A stretch of 64,000 nt of DNA from Anaerolineae bacterium (GTDB lineage Bacteria; Chloroflexota; Anaerolineae; Aggregatilineales; Phototrophicaceae): assembly GCA_020849765.1 (NCBI GenBank), contig JADLAY010000069.1, positions 1 to 64,000 of the forward strand. The letters run 5' to 3'. The stretch's first letter is position 1. The number at the start of each line of letters is the position of its first letter. The notes below the pieces were generated by a model, which was given only the letters and a program-made list of their open reading frames with translations, was not told the origin of the DNA and made no database searches. Positions 1 through 7,795 of the stretch are shown here, piece by piece. Made by a program: the position numbers and the translations under genes.

Positions 1-362
1 GCAACAGTGACGAGATGGCGATTGGCGCCGCCCTGGCTGCCGAACAGCTCGGCCTCGTCATCAACCAGGACTTCTTCGCGGTCGGTATCGATGGCAACCA
101 GCCAACCCTCGACCTCCTCGCTGAAGGTAAGTTCAGCGCCACCCTCGGCGTTGACCCCTTCCGCATGGGTGTCGCCGTCATCGACGCCATGAATGCCGTC
201 TTCAATGGTGAAGAGGTGCCGGAAATCACCCTCACACCCTCGGTCGTCGTCACCCCCGACAACCTCGAGGCGTATCTCAGCGGTGACCTGTGGACGGAAC
301 CCGTCGCGGGCTTCCCCGAACTTGATAACGGCATGCCGACTGTGCCGGATAGCGATTCATAA
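1..362 (+). CDS. sugar ABC transporter substrate-binding protein, 3' part
   Basis: This is the C-terminal part of a periplasmic-type sugar-binding protein; its 5' end lies outside the window. The frame is open from the left edge to the TAA at 360-362. The visible residues include the GIDGNQPTLDLL segment and the following VDPFRMGVAVIDAMN helix, which fit the last lobe of RbsB-like type I binding proteins. The tail is acidic and rich in Pro and Ser. A second binding-protein gene starts 73 bases downstream on the same strand, followed by an ATPase and a permease, so this is probably part of the same importer operon. Family assignment is fairly secure; the substrate cannot be read from the fragment. 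Confidence 0.8.
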   Translation, partial: NSDEMAIGAALAAEQLGLVINQDFFAVGIDGNQPTLDLLAEGKFSATLGVDPFRMGVAVIDAMNAVFNGEEVPEITLTPSVVVTPDNLEAYLSGDLWTEPVAGFPELDNGMPTVPDSDS

Positions 363-438
363 GTTCTAGTTTGGTCTTGAGCGGCGGAGCAGCCAGACTG
401 CTCCGCCACACTCAACAGCATTATTTAGGAGGTTCATG

Positions 439-1449
439 ATGTTGAGAAAAATCCTTCTTGTCGCCGTTCTGCTGGCAATGATCGTATCGATTGCCCCGGC
501 AGGCACGGCCCGCGTCGCACTCGCCCAGGATGATGCCCAGTGGTGCAGCGGCGTGAATATCGTCTTCTTCCCTGGTGGTGCAGCCGGTGATCCGTTCGCC
601 ACCGTCGTCTACAATGGCGCGCTGCGCGCCGCCGCCGATCTGGGCGCAAACGTCCAGTACGTCTGGTCGGATTGGGACCCGGAGAAAATGATCACCGGCT
701 TCTCCGAGGCAGCTGCGACCAACCCGGATGGCATCGCGGTGATGGGCCATCCCGGTGAAGAAGCCTTTGCGGCCCTGGTCGACGACGCGGAATCGCGTGG
801 AATCGTCGTCACCAGCCAGAATACTCCGTTGGATAGCATCGAAGCACAGTACAAAAGCAACGGCTTCGGCTACGTCGGCGCCAACAACTACTCGGCCGGC
901 TATTCGCTTGGCCGTGAGACGATCAACCGATTTGGGCTGGGCGAAGGCGACCGGGCGCTGGTCTGGGGTCTTCTGTCGCTGCCCTCGCGCGGTCTGCGCA
1001 CGCAGGGCGTGATCGACGCTCTTGAAGAAGCAGGCATGGTGGTCGACTATCTCGAAATCGACCGCGAGACCGATGCGGAAGCTGCGGCAGGCATCCCGAC
1101 CTTCACAGGTTACGTTTCGGCGAACCCGGACGTGAAGTTGGTCGTGACTGATCACGGCTCGCTGACGGCGACCCAGCAAGCCTATCTGGAAGCGGCGGGC
1201 AAAGGCCCTGACGACATCATCATGGCGGGTTTCGATCTATCCCCGGCGACCGTGGAAGCGATCCGCGGCGGTTGGACGGATCTGGTCATCGATCAGCAGC
1301 AGTGGCTGCAAGGCTACCTGCCGATCCTCCAGATCTGCCTGACGGTCAAGTACGGCTTCTCCGGCCTGAACGTTGACACCGGCTCCGGTTTCGCGCATGC
1401 GGACAACATTGAGGCACTGGCCGCACTCGTGAACGAGCAAATCCGCTAA
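439..1449 (+). CDS. sugar ABC transporter substrate-binding protein
   Basis: A full-length extracytoplasmic solute-binding protein of about 336 residues for a carbohydrate ABC importer. It has a signal peptide of about 29 residues (charged start, hydrophobic core ILLVAVLLAMIV, likely cleavage after VALA), then a mature domain with the periplasmic-binding fold (start FFPGGAAGDPFATVVYNGAL, hinge region VVTDHGSLTA, late GFDLSPATVEAI). The AGGAGG site at 427-432 is only three bases before ATG 436 but six before ATG 439, so I choose 439. It sits between another binding protein and the ATPase. Two binding proteins may widen the substrate range or be duplicates. The substrate is unknown. Confidence 0.85.
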   Translation: MLRKILLVAVLLAMIVSIAPAGTARVALAQDDAQWCSGVNIVFFPGGAAGDPFATVVYNGALRAAADLGANVQYVWSDWDPEKMITGFSEAAATNPDGIAVMGHPGEEAFAALVDDAESRGIVVTSQNTPLDSIEAQYKSNGFGYVGANNYSAGYSLGRETINRFGLGEGDRALVWGLLSLPSRGLRTQGVIDALEEAGMVVDYLEIDRETDAEAAAGIPTFTGYVSANPDVKLVVTDHGSLTATQQAYLEAAGKGPDDIIMAGFDLSPATVEAIRGGWTDLVIDQQQWLQGYLPILQICLTVKYGFSGLNVDTGSGFAHADNIEALAALVNEQIR

Positions 1450-1523
1450 TTCAGCACACGAAGTCTGCAATCCAGGGGGTGGGCGCCAGCTCACTCCCCG
1501 GATGGATAGGACGCAAACGCGCC

Positions 1524-2279
1524 ATGCAATCCAAATTAGAACTGCGCAACATTTCGAAATCATTTGGCGAGGTGCAATCGCTGCGCAACGTCAATTTTCG
1601 CGTCATACCCGGTGAGGTCGTTGGCCTGCTGGGCGATAACGGCGCCGGCAAATCGACGTTGATTAAGATCATCACAGGCTATCATCAGCCGGATACGGGC
1701 GAAATCTACTTCGACGAGCAAAAGGTCGATCATCTGACCGTGCCAAAGGCGCGCGCGCTGGGCGTAGAAACGGTCTATCAGGAGCGCGCGCTGGCCGATC
1801 TGCAAACGTTGTGGCGCAACATCTTCATCGGGCGCGAACTGACAACGCGCCTCGGCTTCCTCGACATCAAGCGGATGCGCACAGAAACCGAGCACCTGAT
1901 GAAGGAGTCGATGGGTTTCACCTCGCACGCCGTCACACCAGACTCAATCATCGGTACCTTCTCCGGCGGTGAAAAGCAGGGCGTCGCCATCGTGCGCGCG
2001 CTGCACTTCCAGGCCGAGATCATCATTCTGGACGAGCCGACGATGGGCCTGGCGCTGAGCGAGACCAACAAGCTGCTGGATTTTGTGCGCCAGGTGAAAG
2101 CCGCGGGCAAATCGGTCATCTTCATCGACCACAACATCTTCCACGTTTACGAAGTGGCAGACCGGATCGTCATTCTCGACCGCGGGCGTGTCGCGGGCGA
2201 ATTCATGCGCAAAGACATCAGCCTGGAATTATTGGTCGAAAAGATGCGCCGCGTCGCCAAAACGGGCAGCCTCGATTAG
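1524..2279 (+). CDS. sugar ABC transporter ATP-binding protein (single domain)
   Basis: The cytoplasmic ATPase that powers the importer. It has one ABC domain of about 251 residues: Walker A GDNGAGKST at 37-45, Q-loop around Gln86, signature FSGGE at 146-150, Walker B IIILDEP at 166-172 and a D-loop/switch His in FIDHN. This is the short FrcA-like form, not the tandem 500-residue RbsA form, so it should work as a homodimer. A GTG at 1479 would add 15 residues, but conserved sequence begins at ATG 1524. The gene lies between the binding protein and the permease in one operon. The signature reads SGGEK where SGGQ is commoner, a tolerated variation. Confidence 0.88.
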   Translation: MQSKLELRNISKSFGEVQSLRNVNFRVIPGEVVGLLGDNGAGKSTLIKIITGYHQPDTGEIYFDEQKVDHLTVPKARALGVETVYQERALADLQTLWRNIFIGRELTTRLGFLDIKRMRTETEHLMKESMGFTSHAVTPDSIIGTFSGGEKQGVAIVRALHFQAEIIILDEPTMGLALSETNKLLDFVRQVKAAGKSVIFIDHNIFHVYEVADRIVILDRGRVAGEFMRKDISLELLVEKMRRVAKTGSLD

Positions 2280-2312
2280 CATGCCGGCGGATTATTTGAC
2301 GAAAGGTTTTGT

Positions 2313-3332
2313 ATGGCCTCCGAGGTCACCCCGAACAAGCGCTCAGATGCGAACGACGTGAGCCGCTCTTCACGCACGAGTGCGTTCTTACGCCGCAATG
2401 CACTTCAGCTTGGCATCCTGACTGTCTTTCTGCTGCTCTGGCTGTTCTTCATCATTGCCGCACCCAATACCTTCCTGGCGCCGGAAATCTACGCGTCATT
2501 CATGGCCACGGTTCCGTTCTTCGGCATTGTCGCCCTGCCGCTGACGATGGTCGTCATCGCCGGGGATATCGACCTGTCGTTCCCGTCGATCATGGCCGTC
2601 GGCACGGTCACCTTCATCGGCGTCTACGATGCGACGCAGAACGTCTGGATCGCCTTTGCCGCTTGCCTGCTGGCCGGTTTCCTCGTCGGTCTGATCAACG
2701 GGCTGCTGGTCGTCCGCATTGGCATCCCGTCGCTGATCGCCACCATCGGCACGCAGTTCTTCTGGCGCGGCGTCGTACTGGTCGTGCGCGAAGGCAGGAG
2801 CGCCGTGCTGGTCGAACCGAAGAACTCCCTGTTGGGTCAGATCCTGGTCGGAAAACTGTTCGACTACATTCCGATGCAGATGGTCTGGTTCGTACTAATC
2901 GCGATACTGGTCTGGTACATCTTGAATCGCCACCGCTTTGGTGCGCACGTCTACCTGATCGGCGACAACGAGCAGAGCGCCCGGCTGATGGGCGTGCAGG
3001 TCGAACGCACGCGCATCTTGCTGTTCGCCTTCGTCGGCCTGGCCGCGGCGTTCGCCGGGATCATCGCCAGTCTGCACGTGGTCAATTTCTTCACCACACT
3101 CGGCGAGGGGCATCTGCTGACGACCTTAGCGTCGATCTTCCTCGGCGGCACGTCCGTCTTCGGCGGCGTCGGCACGATCATCGGCACGTTCATCGCGACC
3201 TTCATCATTGGCTCGATCAATGCCGGGATCGTCGCCATCGGCCTCACCGGCTTCTGGACGCAGTTGATCTACGGCCTGATCATCACGGTATCGGTGGCGA
3301 TGCACACCTTGCTGCGCAAGCGATTAGGTTAG
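2313..3332 (+). CDS. sugar ABC transporter permease (RbsC-like)
   Basis: Inner-membrane permease of the importer, 339 residues with about eight to ten hydrophobic segments. The motif VVIAGDIDLSFPSIMAVG matches the conserved AGGIDLSVGS-type stretch of ribose/xylose/AI-2 permeases, and FLGGTSVFGGVGTIIGTFI matches their conserved late cytoplasmic loop. The first 30 or so residues are polar and may be a cytoplasmic tail. ATG 2313 follows GAAAGG at 2301-2306. It is the last gene of this operon and converges on lysK, with the two stop codons overlapping by four bases (3329-3332). No clear terminator separates them. Confidence 0.88.
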   Translation: MASEVTPNKRSDANDVSRSSRTSAFLRRNALQLGILTVFLLLWLFFIIAAPNTFLAPEIYASFMATVPFFGIVALPLTMVVIAGDIDLSFPSIMAVGTVTFIGVYDATQNVWIAFAACLLAGFLVGLINGLLVVRIGIPSLIATIGTQFFWRGVVLVVREGRSAVLVEPKNSLLGQILVGKLFDYIPMQMVWFVLIAILVWYILNRHRFGAHVYLIGDNEQSARLMGVQVERTRILLFAFVGLAAAFAGIIASLHVVNFFTTLGEGHLLTTLASIFLGGTSVFGGVGTIIGTFIATFIIGSINAGIVAIGLTGFWTQLIYGLIITVSVAMHTLLRKRLG

Positions 3333-4390
3333 CCGTCCGAGGGCAGCGATTCGATCAACGTGCGCAGCACCTGGACGGCGCGGCGATATTCCACCAGCGG
3401 CAGGTGCTCGTCCGGCGTGTGATCGAGATTGCTATCGCCGGGGCCGTAGGCGACGATCGGGCAGTCCCAGACCGCGCCGACGACGTTCATATCACTGGTG
3501 CCCGTCTTGAGCACGTAGCCGGGGTCGTCCCCATTGGCGCGGATGGCGGCGGCCAGGCTGCGCACGAGCGGGCTGCCGCGATGGCTCTGATGCGCGCGTT
3601 CCGGGCCGTAGTCACGCAGCTCCATCCCCTGCGGCGCAAAGGCCGTGATCGCATCCAGCACCGCGTCAGGCATCCACGCGGGCGGCAGACGAAAGCCGAG
3701 CGTCATCTCGACCGTCTCGATAAACGGATCATCGCCCGAACGGACACGCCGCAGCGACGGCATGATCTGGTCGAAGTAGCGCGTAATGCCCTCATTCTGC
3801 GCATTCGCCCACGCCTTGACCGCCTGCCAGAAATCGACCGCCAGCTCGACCGCGCTCGGCTCCGGGCGCGCGGTGTGCGCATTGGCCCGCTTGAGTGTCG
3901 CATCGACCAGCAGTCGCCCTTTGTAACCGAGCGTAATGCGCCCCGCGCCGCTCGGTTCGCCGATGATGCACAGGTCGGGCTGGTAGCTCGCCGCGATCTG
4001 GCGCGCGCCCTTGCTGGTCGCACTCTCCTCCTCGACAGCCCCGGCGACGACCACGCGCCAACCGGCAGGGATGCTGGCCGCAGCCGCGGCCTCGGCGAAC
4101 GCACACAGCGATCCTTTGGCGTCGACACTGCCACGCCCGTAGAGCACGTCGTCCTCGACGCGCGTCGTGATGTGGCCGGGATAGGTGTCGATGTGGCCGA
4201 GCAGAATCAAAGTCTTCAGCGGCGCACCCTCAGGAGCTTCGCCAGCGCGCTCGCCGACGGCATTGCCCGCCGCGTCGACGTGGGCGTCGAAACCGTGCGC
4301 GGCCATCCAATCGGAAAGCCTAGCAACGGCATCCTGTTCTTCGCCCGATGGGCTGTAGATCGAAACGAGATCGGTCAAGAGCTGCGACAT
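3329..4390 (-). CDS. lysK: [LysW]-lysine hydrolase (M20 peptidase family)
   Basis: Releases lysine from the LysW carrier protein in the last step of the alpha-aminoadipate pathway; it is a relative of ArgE/DapE. 353 residues. The zinc-site motifs are visible: LLGHIDTYPG with the first His and Asp, YGRGSVDAKG with the bridging Asp, VEEESATS with the catalytic and ligand Glu pair, and a late DHTPDEH His region. The start at 4390 lies two bases after the lysB stop. Sequence alone could also suit an arginine-pathway ArgE, but its place next to lysB, lysU and lysT makes LysK the better call. The enzyme is cytoplasmic and metal-dependent. Confidence 0.85.
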   Translation of the reverse strand: MSQLLTDLVSIYSPSGEEQDAVARLSDWMAAHGFDAHVDAAGNAVGERAGEAPEGAPLKTLILLGHIDTYPGHITTRVEDDVLYGRGSVDAKGSLCAFAEAAAAASIPAGWRVVVAGAVEEESATSKGARQIAASYQPDLCIIGEPSGAGRITLGYKGRLLVDATLKRANAHTARPEPSAVELAVDFWQAVKAWANAQNEGITRYFDQIMPSLRRVRSGDDPFIETVEMTLGFRLPPAWMPDAVLDAITAFAPQGMELRDYGPERAHQSHRGSPLVRSLAAAIRANGDDPGYVLKTGTSDMNVVGAVWDCPIVAYGPGDSNLDHTPDEHLPLVEYRRAVQVLRTLIESLPSDG

Positions 4391-4392
4391 AC

Positions 4393-5385
4393 TTATCCTC
4401 TGGCCGTGGGCAGTGCCTGACGTAGATGATCGATCACCCGCGCCGTCGTATCAGCAGTGTGGTCTGCGTGCCGGGTCGCGGCGCAGGCCTCACGCAGCGC
4501 CCGCGCCGCGACGGCGTAGCCCAGATCCTCGAGCAGCATAGCCGCGCTCAGGATCGCCGCCCGCGGATCGGCCTTGCCCTGCCCGGCGATGTCCGGCGCG
4601 CTGCCGTGCACCGGCTCGAAGACTCCGGGCCGCTGCTCGCCGACGTTGGCCGATGGCGCCGTGCCGAGACCACCGGTCAGCCCGGCAGCCAGATCGCTCA
4701 GAATGTCGCCGAACAGATTGGTCGTCACGATCACATCGAAACGATCGGGTTCCATGACGAGGCGCATTGCTGCTGTGTCGACCAGCATCTCCTCGATCTC
4801 CAGATCGTGAAAGTCGCCTGTGACGGCAAAGGCCGTCTGGCGGAACAAGCCGCACGTCTCTTTGAGGACATTGGCCTTATGCACGATCGTCAGCCTACCG
4901 CGGCGTTTGCGTGCCCAATCGCAGGCCGTGCGCACGATCCTCGCCGAGGCCTGCGCCGTGATGACGCGCTCGGCGATGGCGGTCATGCCATCGTCTTCCA
5001 CGCGCTCGCGTCCGCTGTAGAGGCCTTCGGTATTTTCACGCACGACCAGGAGATCGACGGGCGCGCCGCCAGGGCTGACACCGACCGCCGGGCGCAGGTT
5101 TGCGTAGAGATCGAAATGCCGCCGCAGCATGAGGATCGGGCTGCGATAACCCTCGACCTTATGCATCGGCGAACTGGTCGCACCAAACAGGATGGCATCG
5201 CTCGCCGTGCAGGTCGCGATCGTTTCGTCGGGCAGCGCACTGCCACGGCGCTCGAAGGTGCCGAAGCCCGCATCCGCTGTCTGGAACGTCAGCGGCAGGT
5301 CGAGCGCGGCCAGCACGTCGCGCGCGGCAGGGATGACCTCCTGGCCGATGCCGTCGCCGGGGATGAGCGTGATCGTGTGCGTCAT
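4393..5385 (-). CDS. lysB: homoisocitrate dehydrogenase
   Basis: Oxidises and decarboxylates homoisocitrate to 2-oxoadipate with NAD. 330 residues, the usual length for this beta-decarboxylating dehydrogenase family. Visible motifs are IPGDGIGQEV at the N-terminus, LRRHFDLYANLRP with the substrate-binding arginines, VRENTEGLYSG, HKANVLKET with the catalytic Lys, NLFGDILSDLAAG with the metal Asp residues, and the late PVHGSAPDIAG cofactor motif. The REN-TEGLY loop and the double Arg before HFDLY fit the Thermus-type homoisocitrate enzyme better than isopropylmalate dehydrogenase. Its start overlaps the lysU stop by four bases (ATGA), indicating translational coupling. Confidence 0.87.
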   Translation of the reverse strand: MTHTITLIPGDGIGQEVIPAARDVLAALDLPLTFQTADAGFGTFERRGSALPDETIATCTASDAILFGATSSPMHKVEGYRSPILMLRRHFDLYANLRPAVGVSPGGAPVDLLVVRENTEGLYSGRERVEDDGMTAIAERVITAQASARIVRTACDWARKRRGRLTIVHKANVLKETCGLFRQTAFAVTGDFHDLEIEEMLVDTAAMRLVMEPDRFDVIVTTNLFGDILSDLAAGLTGGLGTAPSANVGEQRPGVFEPVHGSAPDIAGQGKADPRAAILSAAMLLEDLGYAVAARALREACAATRHADHTADTTARVIDHLRQALPTARG

Positions 5386-5882
5386 GCCATCTCCTGCGCG
5401 CCGAACTGGCGCTGCAACATCGGCAGCAATCCACCCGCATCGAGGATCGCCTGGACGGATGGCGACAGCCGGGCAAAGGTGAATGTCTGGTCGCCCGCCC
5501 GGATCGCCGCGTTTGCGACGTCGAGCTCGATCTCGTCGCCGGTATGTAGTCGTTCGCGCAGACCCGACACGATCGCGGGCAGCACACCCTGATTGATGCA
5601 GTTGCGATAGTACAACCCGCCGAACGACTCGGCGATGATGGCGCGCACACCCGCGTATTTGAGCGCCGTCACACCTTGCTCGCGGCTGCTGCCACAGCCC
5701 CAGTTGCAGCCCGCGACGATCACGTCGCCCGGCTGCGCCTGGCCTGCGAACGACGGATCGAGATCTTCGAGCGCGTGCGCAGCGATTTCTTCAGGCGTCT
5801 TGAGCGTATAGGTGTATTTGCCGGGGAAGATGACGTCGGTGTTGACGTTGTCGCCATAAACCCAGACTCGATGCTTCGACAT
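5382..5882 (-). CDS. lysU: homoaconitase small subunit
   Basis: The swivel subunit that works with LysT to isomerise homocitrate to homoisocitrate. 166 residues, typical for a LeuD/LysU protein. Motifs: GDNVNTDVIFPGKY near the N-terminus and GCNWGCGSSREQ with the substrate-binding SSRE. The frame could extend upstream to 6095, but that part overlaps lysT and is not LeuD-like; ATG 5882 begins the conserved MSKHRVWVYG and has an AAAGG about ten bases upstream. It starts 32 bases after lysT ends. LeuD of leucine synthesis is the main alternative, argued against by the neighbouring lysB and lysT. Confidence 0.87.
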   Translation of the reverse strand: MSKHRVWVYGDNVNTDVIFPGKYTYTLKTPEEIAAHALEDLDPSFAGQAQPGDVIVAGCNWGCGSSREQGVTALKYAGVRAIIAESFGGLYYRNCINQGVLPAIVSGLRERLHTGDEIELDVANAAIRAGDQTFTFARLSPSVQAILDAGGLLPMLQRQFGAQEMA

Positions 5883-5914
5883 GAATGCTGCCTTTGTGTA
5901 CTCGTCTCGTCGGC

Positions 5915-7168
5915 TCAGGCCAGAAAGTCGCGCGGGTCGGCGATGCAGCCGGCGACGGCGCTGGCTGCCACGACGTAAGGATTCGCCAGGTAGACCGGCG
6001 CATCGGCCGTGCCCATGCGACCGCGGAAGTTGCGGCTGCCGCTGCTGATCGTCGCCTCGTTCGGCGCCGGGATGCCCATGTGATTGCCCATGCACGGCCC
6101 ACAGCCGGGCGTGTTGATGGCCGCGCCCGCTTCAATCAGGGTCGATAGCACGCCGGTTTCGGCGGCACGGCGCATGATCTCGGCGCTGGCCGGGATCACG
6201 ATCATGCGCGCCGCCACGCGACGCCCGCGCAGGACGTCAGCAGCGGCGGCCAGGTCTTCATAGCGCCCGTTGGTGCAGGTGCCGAGGAACGCCTGCTGCA
6301 CCGGCTGCCCGACCGCTGCCGACAGCGGCGCGACGTTATCCGGTTGATGCGGCAGCGCGATCTGCGCTTCGAGCGTGCTCAGATCGAGCGTGTAGCGCTG
6401 GTTGTAGACTGCATCTTCGTCGGGATAGAGCGGTGCGTAGTCGCGCGTGCGCCGGGCGTCCAGGAAGTCGAACACGATCTGATCTGGCGGCATGTAGGCG
6501 TTCATCGCGCCGAACTCGGCCATCATGTTTGTCAGCACCGGGCGCTGATCGACCGAGAGCGAGGCCACGCCATCCCCGGCGAATTCGACCGAGCGGTACT
6601 CGCCACCGCTCATGCCCAGGTCGCCGATGATGCGCAGCGCAGCATCTTTGGCAGTCACGCCGGGCTGCAGATGGCCGGTGAGCGTGATCTGCATTGCTTC
6701 GGGGACGCGCAGCCACAACTGACCGGTCGCCCACAACGCGGCCATCTCCGTGCGCCCGACGCCCATGCCGAACGCGCCGAGCCAGCCGAAATGAGTCGTG
6801 TGGCTGTCGCTGCCCAGAATCGTCTCGCCGGGCAGCACCAGCGCTTCCTCGCTGATCACCTGGTGACAGATACCGCGCCCAACCTCGAACCAGTGGACGG
6901 CTTGCGCGGCGGCCCAGGCGCGGATCTCGGCGTGGTTCTGCGCGTGCTGCGTCGTCGGCGCGGGCACCGCATGATCGAGCGTGAAGAGTGTGCGCTCAGG
7001 ATAGCGGATGCCGGGCGCGCCGATCTCCGCGAAAATGCGGCGGATGGCGGCAGTGTTATCGTGGCTGAACATCACGTCCGGCGCCACGTCGAGGATGTCG
7101 CCCGCCCGCGCCGTCGCGACATCTGCCGCACGCGCCAGGGCTTTTTCTGCAAAGGTGTATCCGCTCAT
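5915..7168 (-). CDS. lysT: homoaconitase large subunit
   Basis: Carries the [4Fe-4S] cluster of homoaconitase. 417 residues, about the length of Thermus LysT. Cluster cysteines are visible in FLGTCTNGRYEDL and NTPGCGPCMGNHMG; the segment ILGSDSHTTHFG is the conserved aconitase active-site stretch. The open frame reaches 7201, but ATG 7168 begins the family-like MSGYTFAEKALARAA, so I use it; neither start has a strong ribosome site. This is the first gene of the lysT-lysU-lysB-lysK unit and is transcribed away from the Uma2 gene. A LeuC function in leucine synthesis cannot be wholly excluded. Confidence 0.87.
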   Translation of the reverse strand: MSGYTFAEKALARAADVATARAGDILDVAPDVMFSHDNTAAIRRIFAEIGAPGIRYPERTLFTLDHAVPAPTTQHAQNHAEIRAWAAAQAVHWFEVGRGICHQVISEEALVLPGETILGSDSHTTHFGWLGAFGMGVGRTEMAALWATGQLWLRVPEAMQITLTGHLQPGVTAKDAALRIIGDLGMSGGEYRSVEFAGDGVASLSVDQRPVLTNMMAEFGAMNAYMPPDQIVFDFLDARRTRDYAPLYPDEDAVYNQRYTLDLSTLEAQIALPHQPDNVAPLSAAVGQPVQQAFLGTCTNGRYEDLAAAADVLRGRRVAARMIVIPASAEIMRRAAETGVLSTLIEAGAAINTPGCGPCMGNHMGIPAPNEATISSGSRNFRGRMGTADAPVYLANPYVVAASAVAGCIADPRDFLA

Positions 7169-7207
7169 GGTCACTCGCTTGCGATTCCTATGGCTTGGCA
7201 TTAGGAT

Positions 7208-7226
7208 ACAAATCAGACGAATTTGT
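7208..7226. promoter_or_regulatory. inverted repeat between lysT and the Uma2 gene
   Basis: ACAAAT at 7208-7213 and ATTTGT at 7221-7226 form a perfect 6-bp dyad with a 7-base spacer in the short gap between the divergent lysT and Uma2 genes. It is AT-rich against GC-rich surroundings, as a promoter or operator would be. No good -10/-35 pair was identified, so the function is a guess. Confidence 0.25.
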
Positions 7227-7239
7227 GTGAGTGTTGATC

Positions 7240-7785
7240 ATGGTCGTGCCCGCCCGCGCAAAAACGACATTTGGCGAATACCAGGCGATGGAAGAGACGA
7301 ACCAGATCGTCGAACTCGTCGACGGAGAAATCCTAGTGACCTCCCCATCGGATCTTCATCAAGAAGCCTTCACGCGCCTGTTTCTGCTGCTTGGCAGCCT
7401 ACTGAAACCCGGAAAGCTGCGCTCTGCACCGTCCGGCCTCTATTTCGATGATTTGAACAGCTTCGAACCCGATATCTTCTGGATCGGCCCGCAGAATGAG
7501 CGCTGTTTCTTGCGCAGTGATGGCCGCTACTGGCAGGGCGCACCCGATCTGATTGTGGAGATCCTGTCCCCCTCGACCTCCTACCGCGATCGCGGCGTCA
7601 AATACAAAACTTACGAAAGACACGGCGTCCGCGAGTATTGGCTGGTCGACCCTGAAGCGCGCTTTGTCGAGGTCTTCAGCCACGACGGCGACCGCTTCGC
7701 TCGCCTGGGGATCTTCCAGGTCGGTGAGCAGTTCACCTCGCCGATACTCGGCGAGGCTGCCGTCGAAGTCGCGTCGCTCTTCTGA
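7240..7785 (+). CDS. Uma2-family PD-(D/E)XK endonuclease-like protein
   Basis: 181 residues of the Uma2 (DUF820) family, a restriction-endonuclease fold found in many copies in Cyanobacteria and Chloroflexota; its biological role is unsettled. Visible core: FEPDIFWIG with an Asp, then PDLIVEILSPSTSYRDRG with the acidic residues, then KYKTYERHGVREYWLVDP with the Lys and the family ending. GTG 7231 and TTG 7234 are in frame, but ATG 7240 is the simplest start. It is the only plus-strand gene inside the lysine locus, set between lysT and lysS, and does not belong to that pathway. It is probably a later insertion. Confidence 0.82.
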   Translation: MVVPARAKTTFGEYQAMEETNQIVELVDGEILVTSPSDLHQEAFTRLFLLLGSLLKPGKLRSAPSGLYFDDLNSFEPDIFWIGPQNERCFLRSDGRYWQGAPDLIVEILSPSTSYRDRGVKYKTYERHGVREYWLVDPEARFVEVFSHDGDRFARLGIFQVGEQFTSPILGEAAVEVASLF

Positions 7786-7795
7786 TCCCATAGGC

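Noticed and set aside
2309..4420. 703-codon plus-strand frame across the permease and lysK
   Set aside because: It is out of frame with the clear permease and antisense to lysK; composition is Arg/His-rich with no domain motif. It is a GC-rich shadow.
7240..7785. Uma2 gene as part of an insertion sequence
   Set aside because: No terminal inverted repeats, target duplications or transposase could be seen around it.
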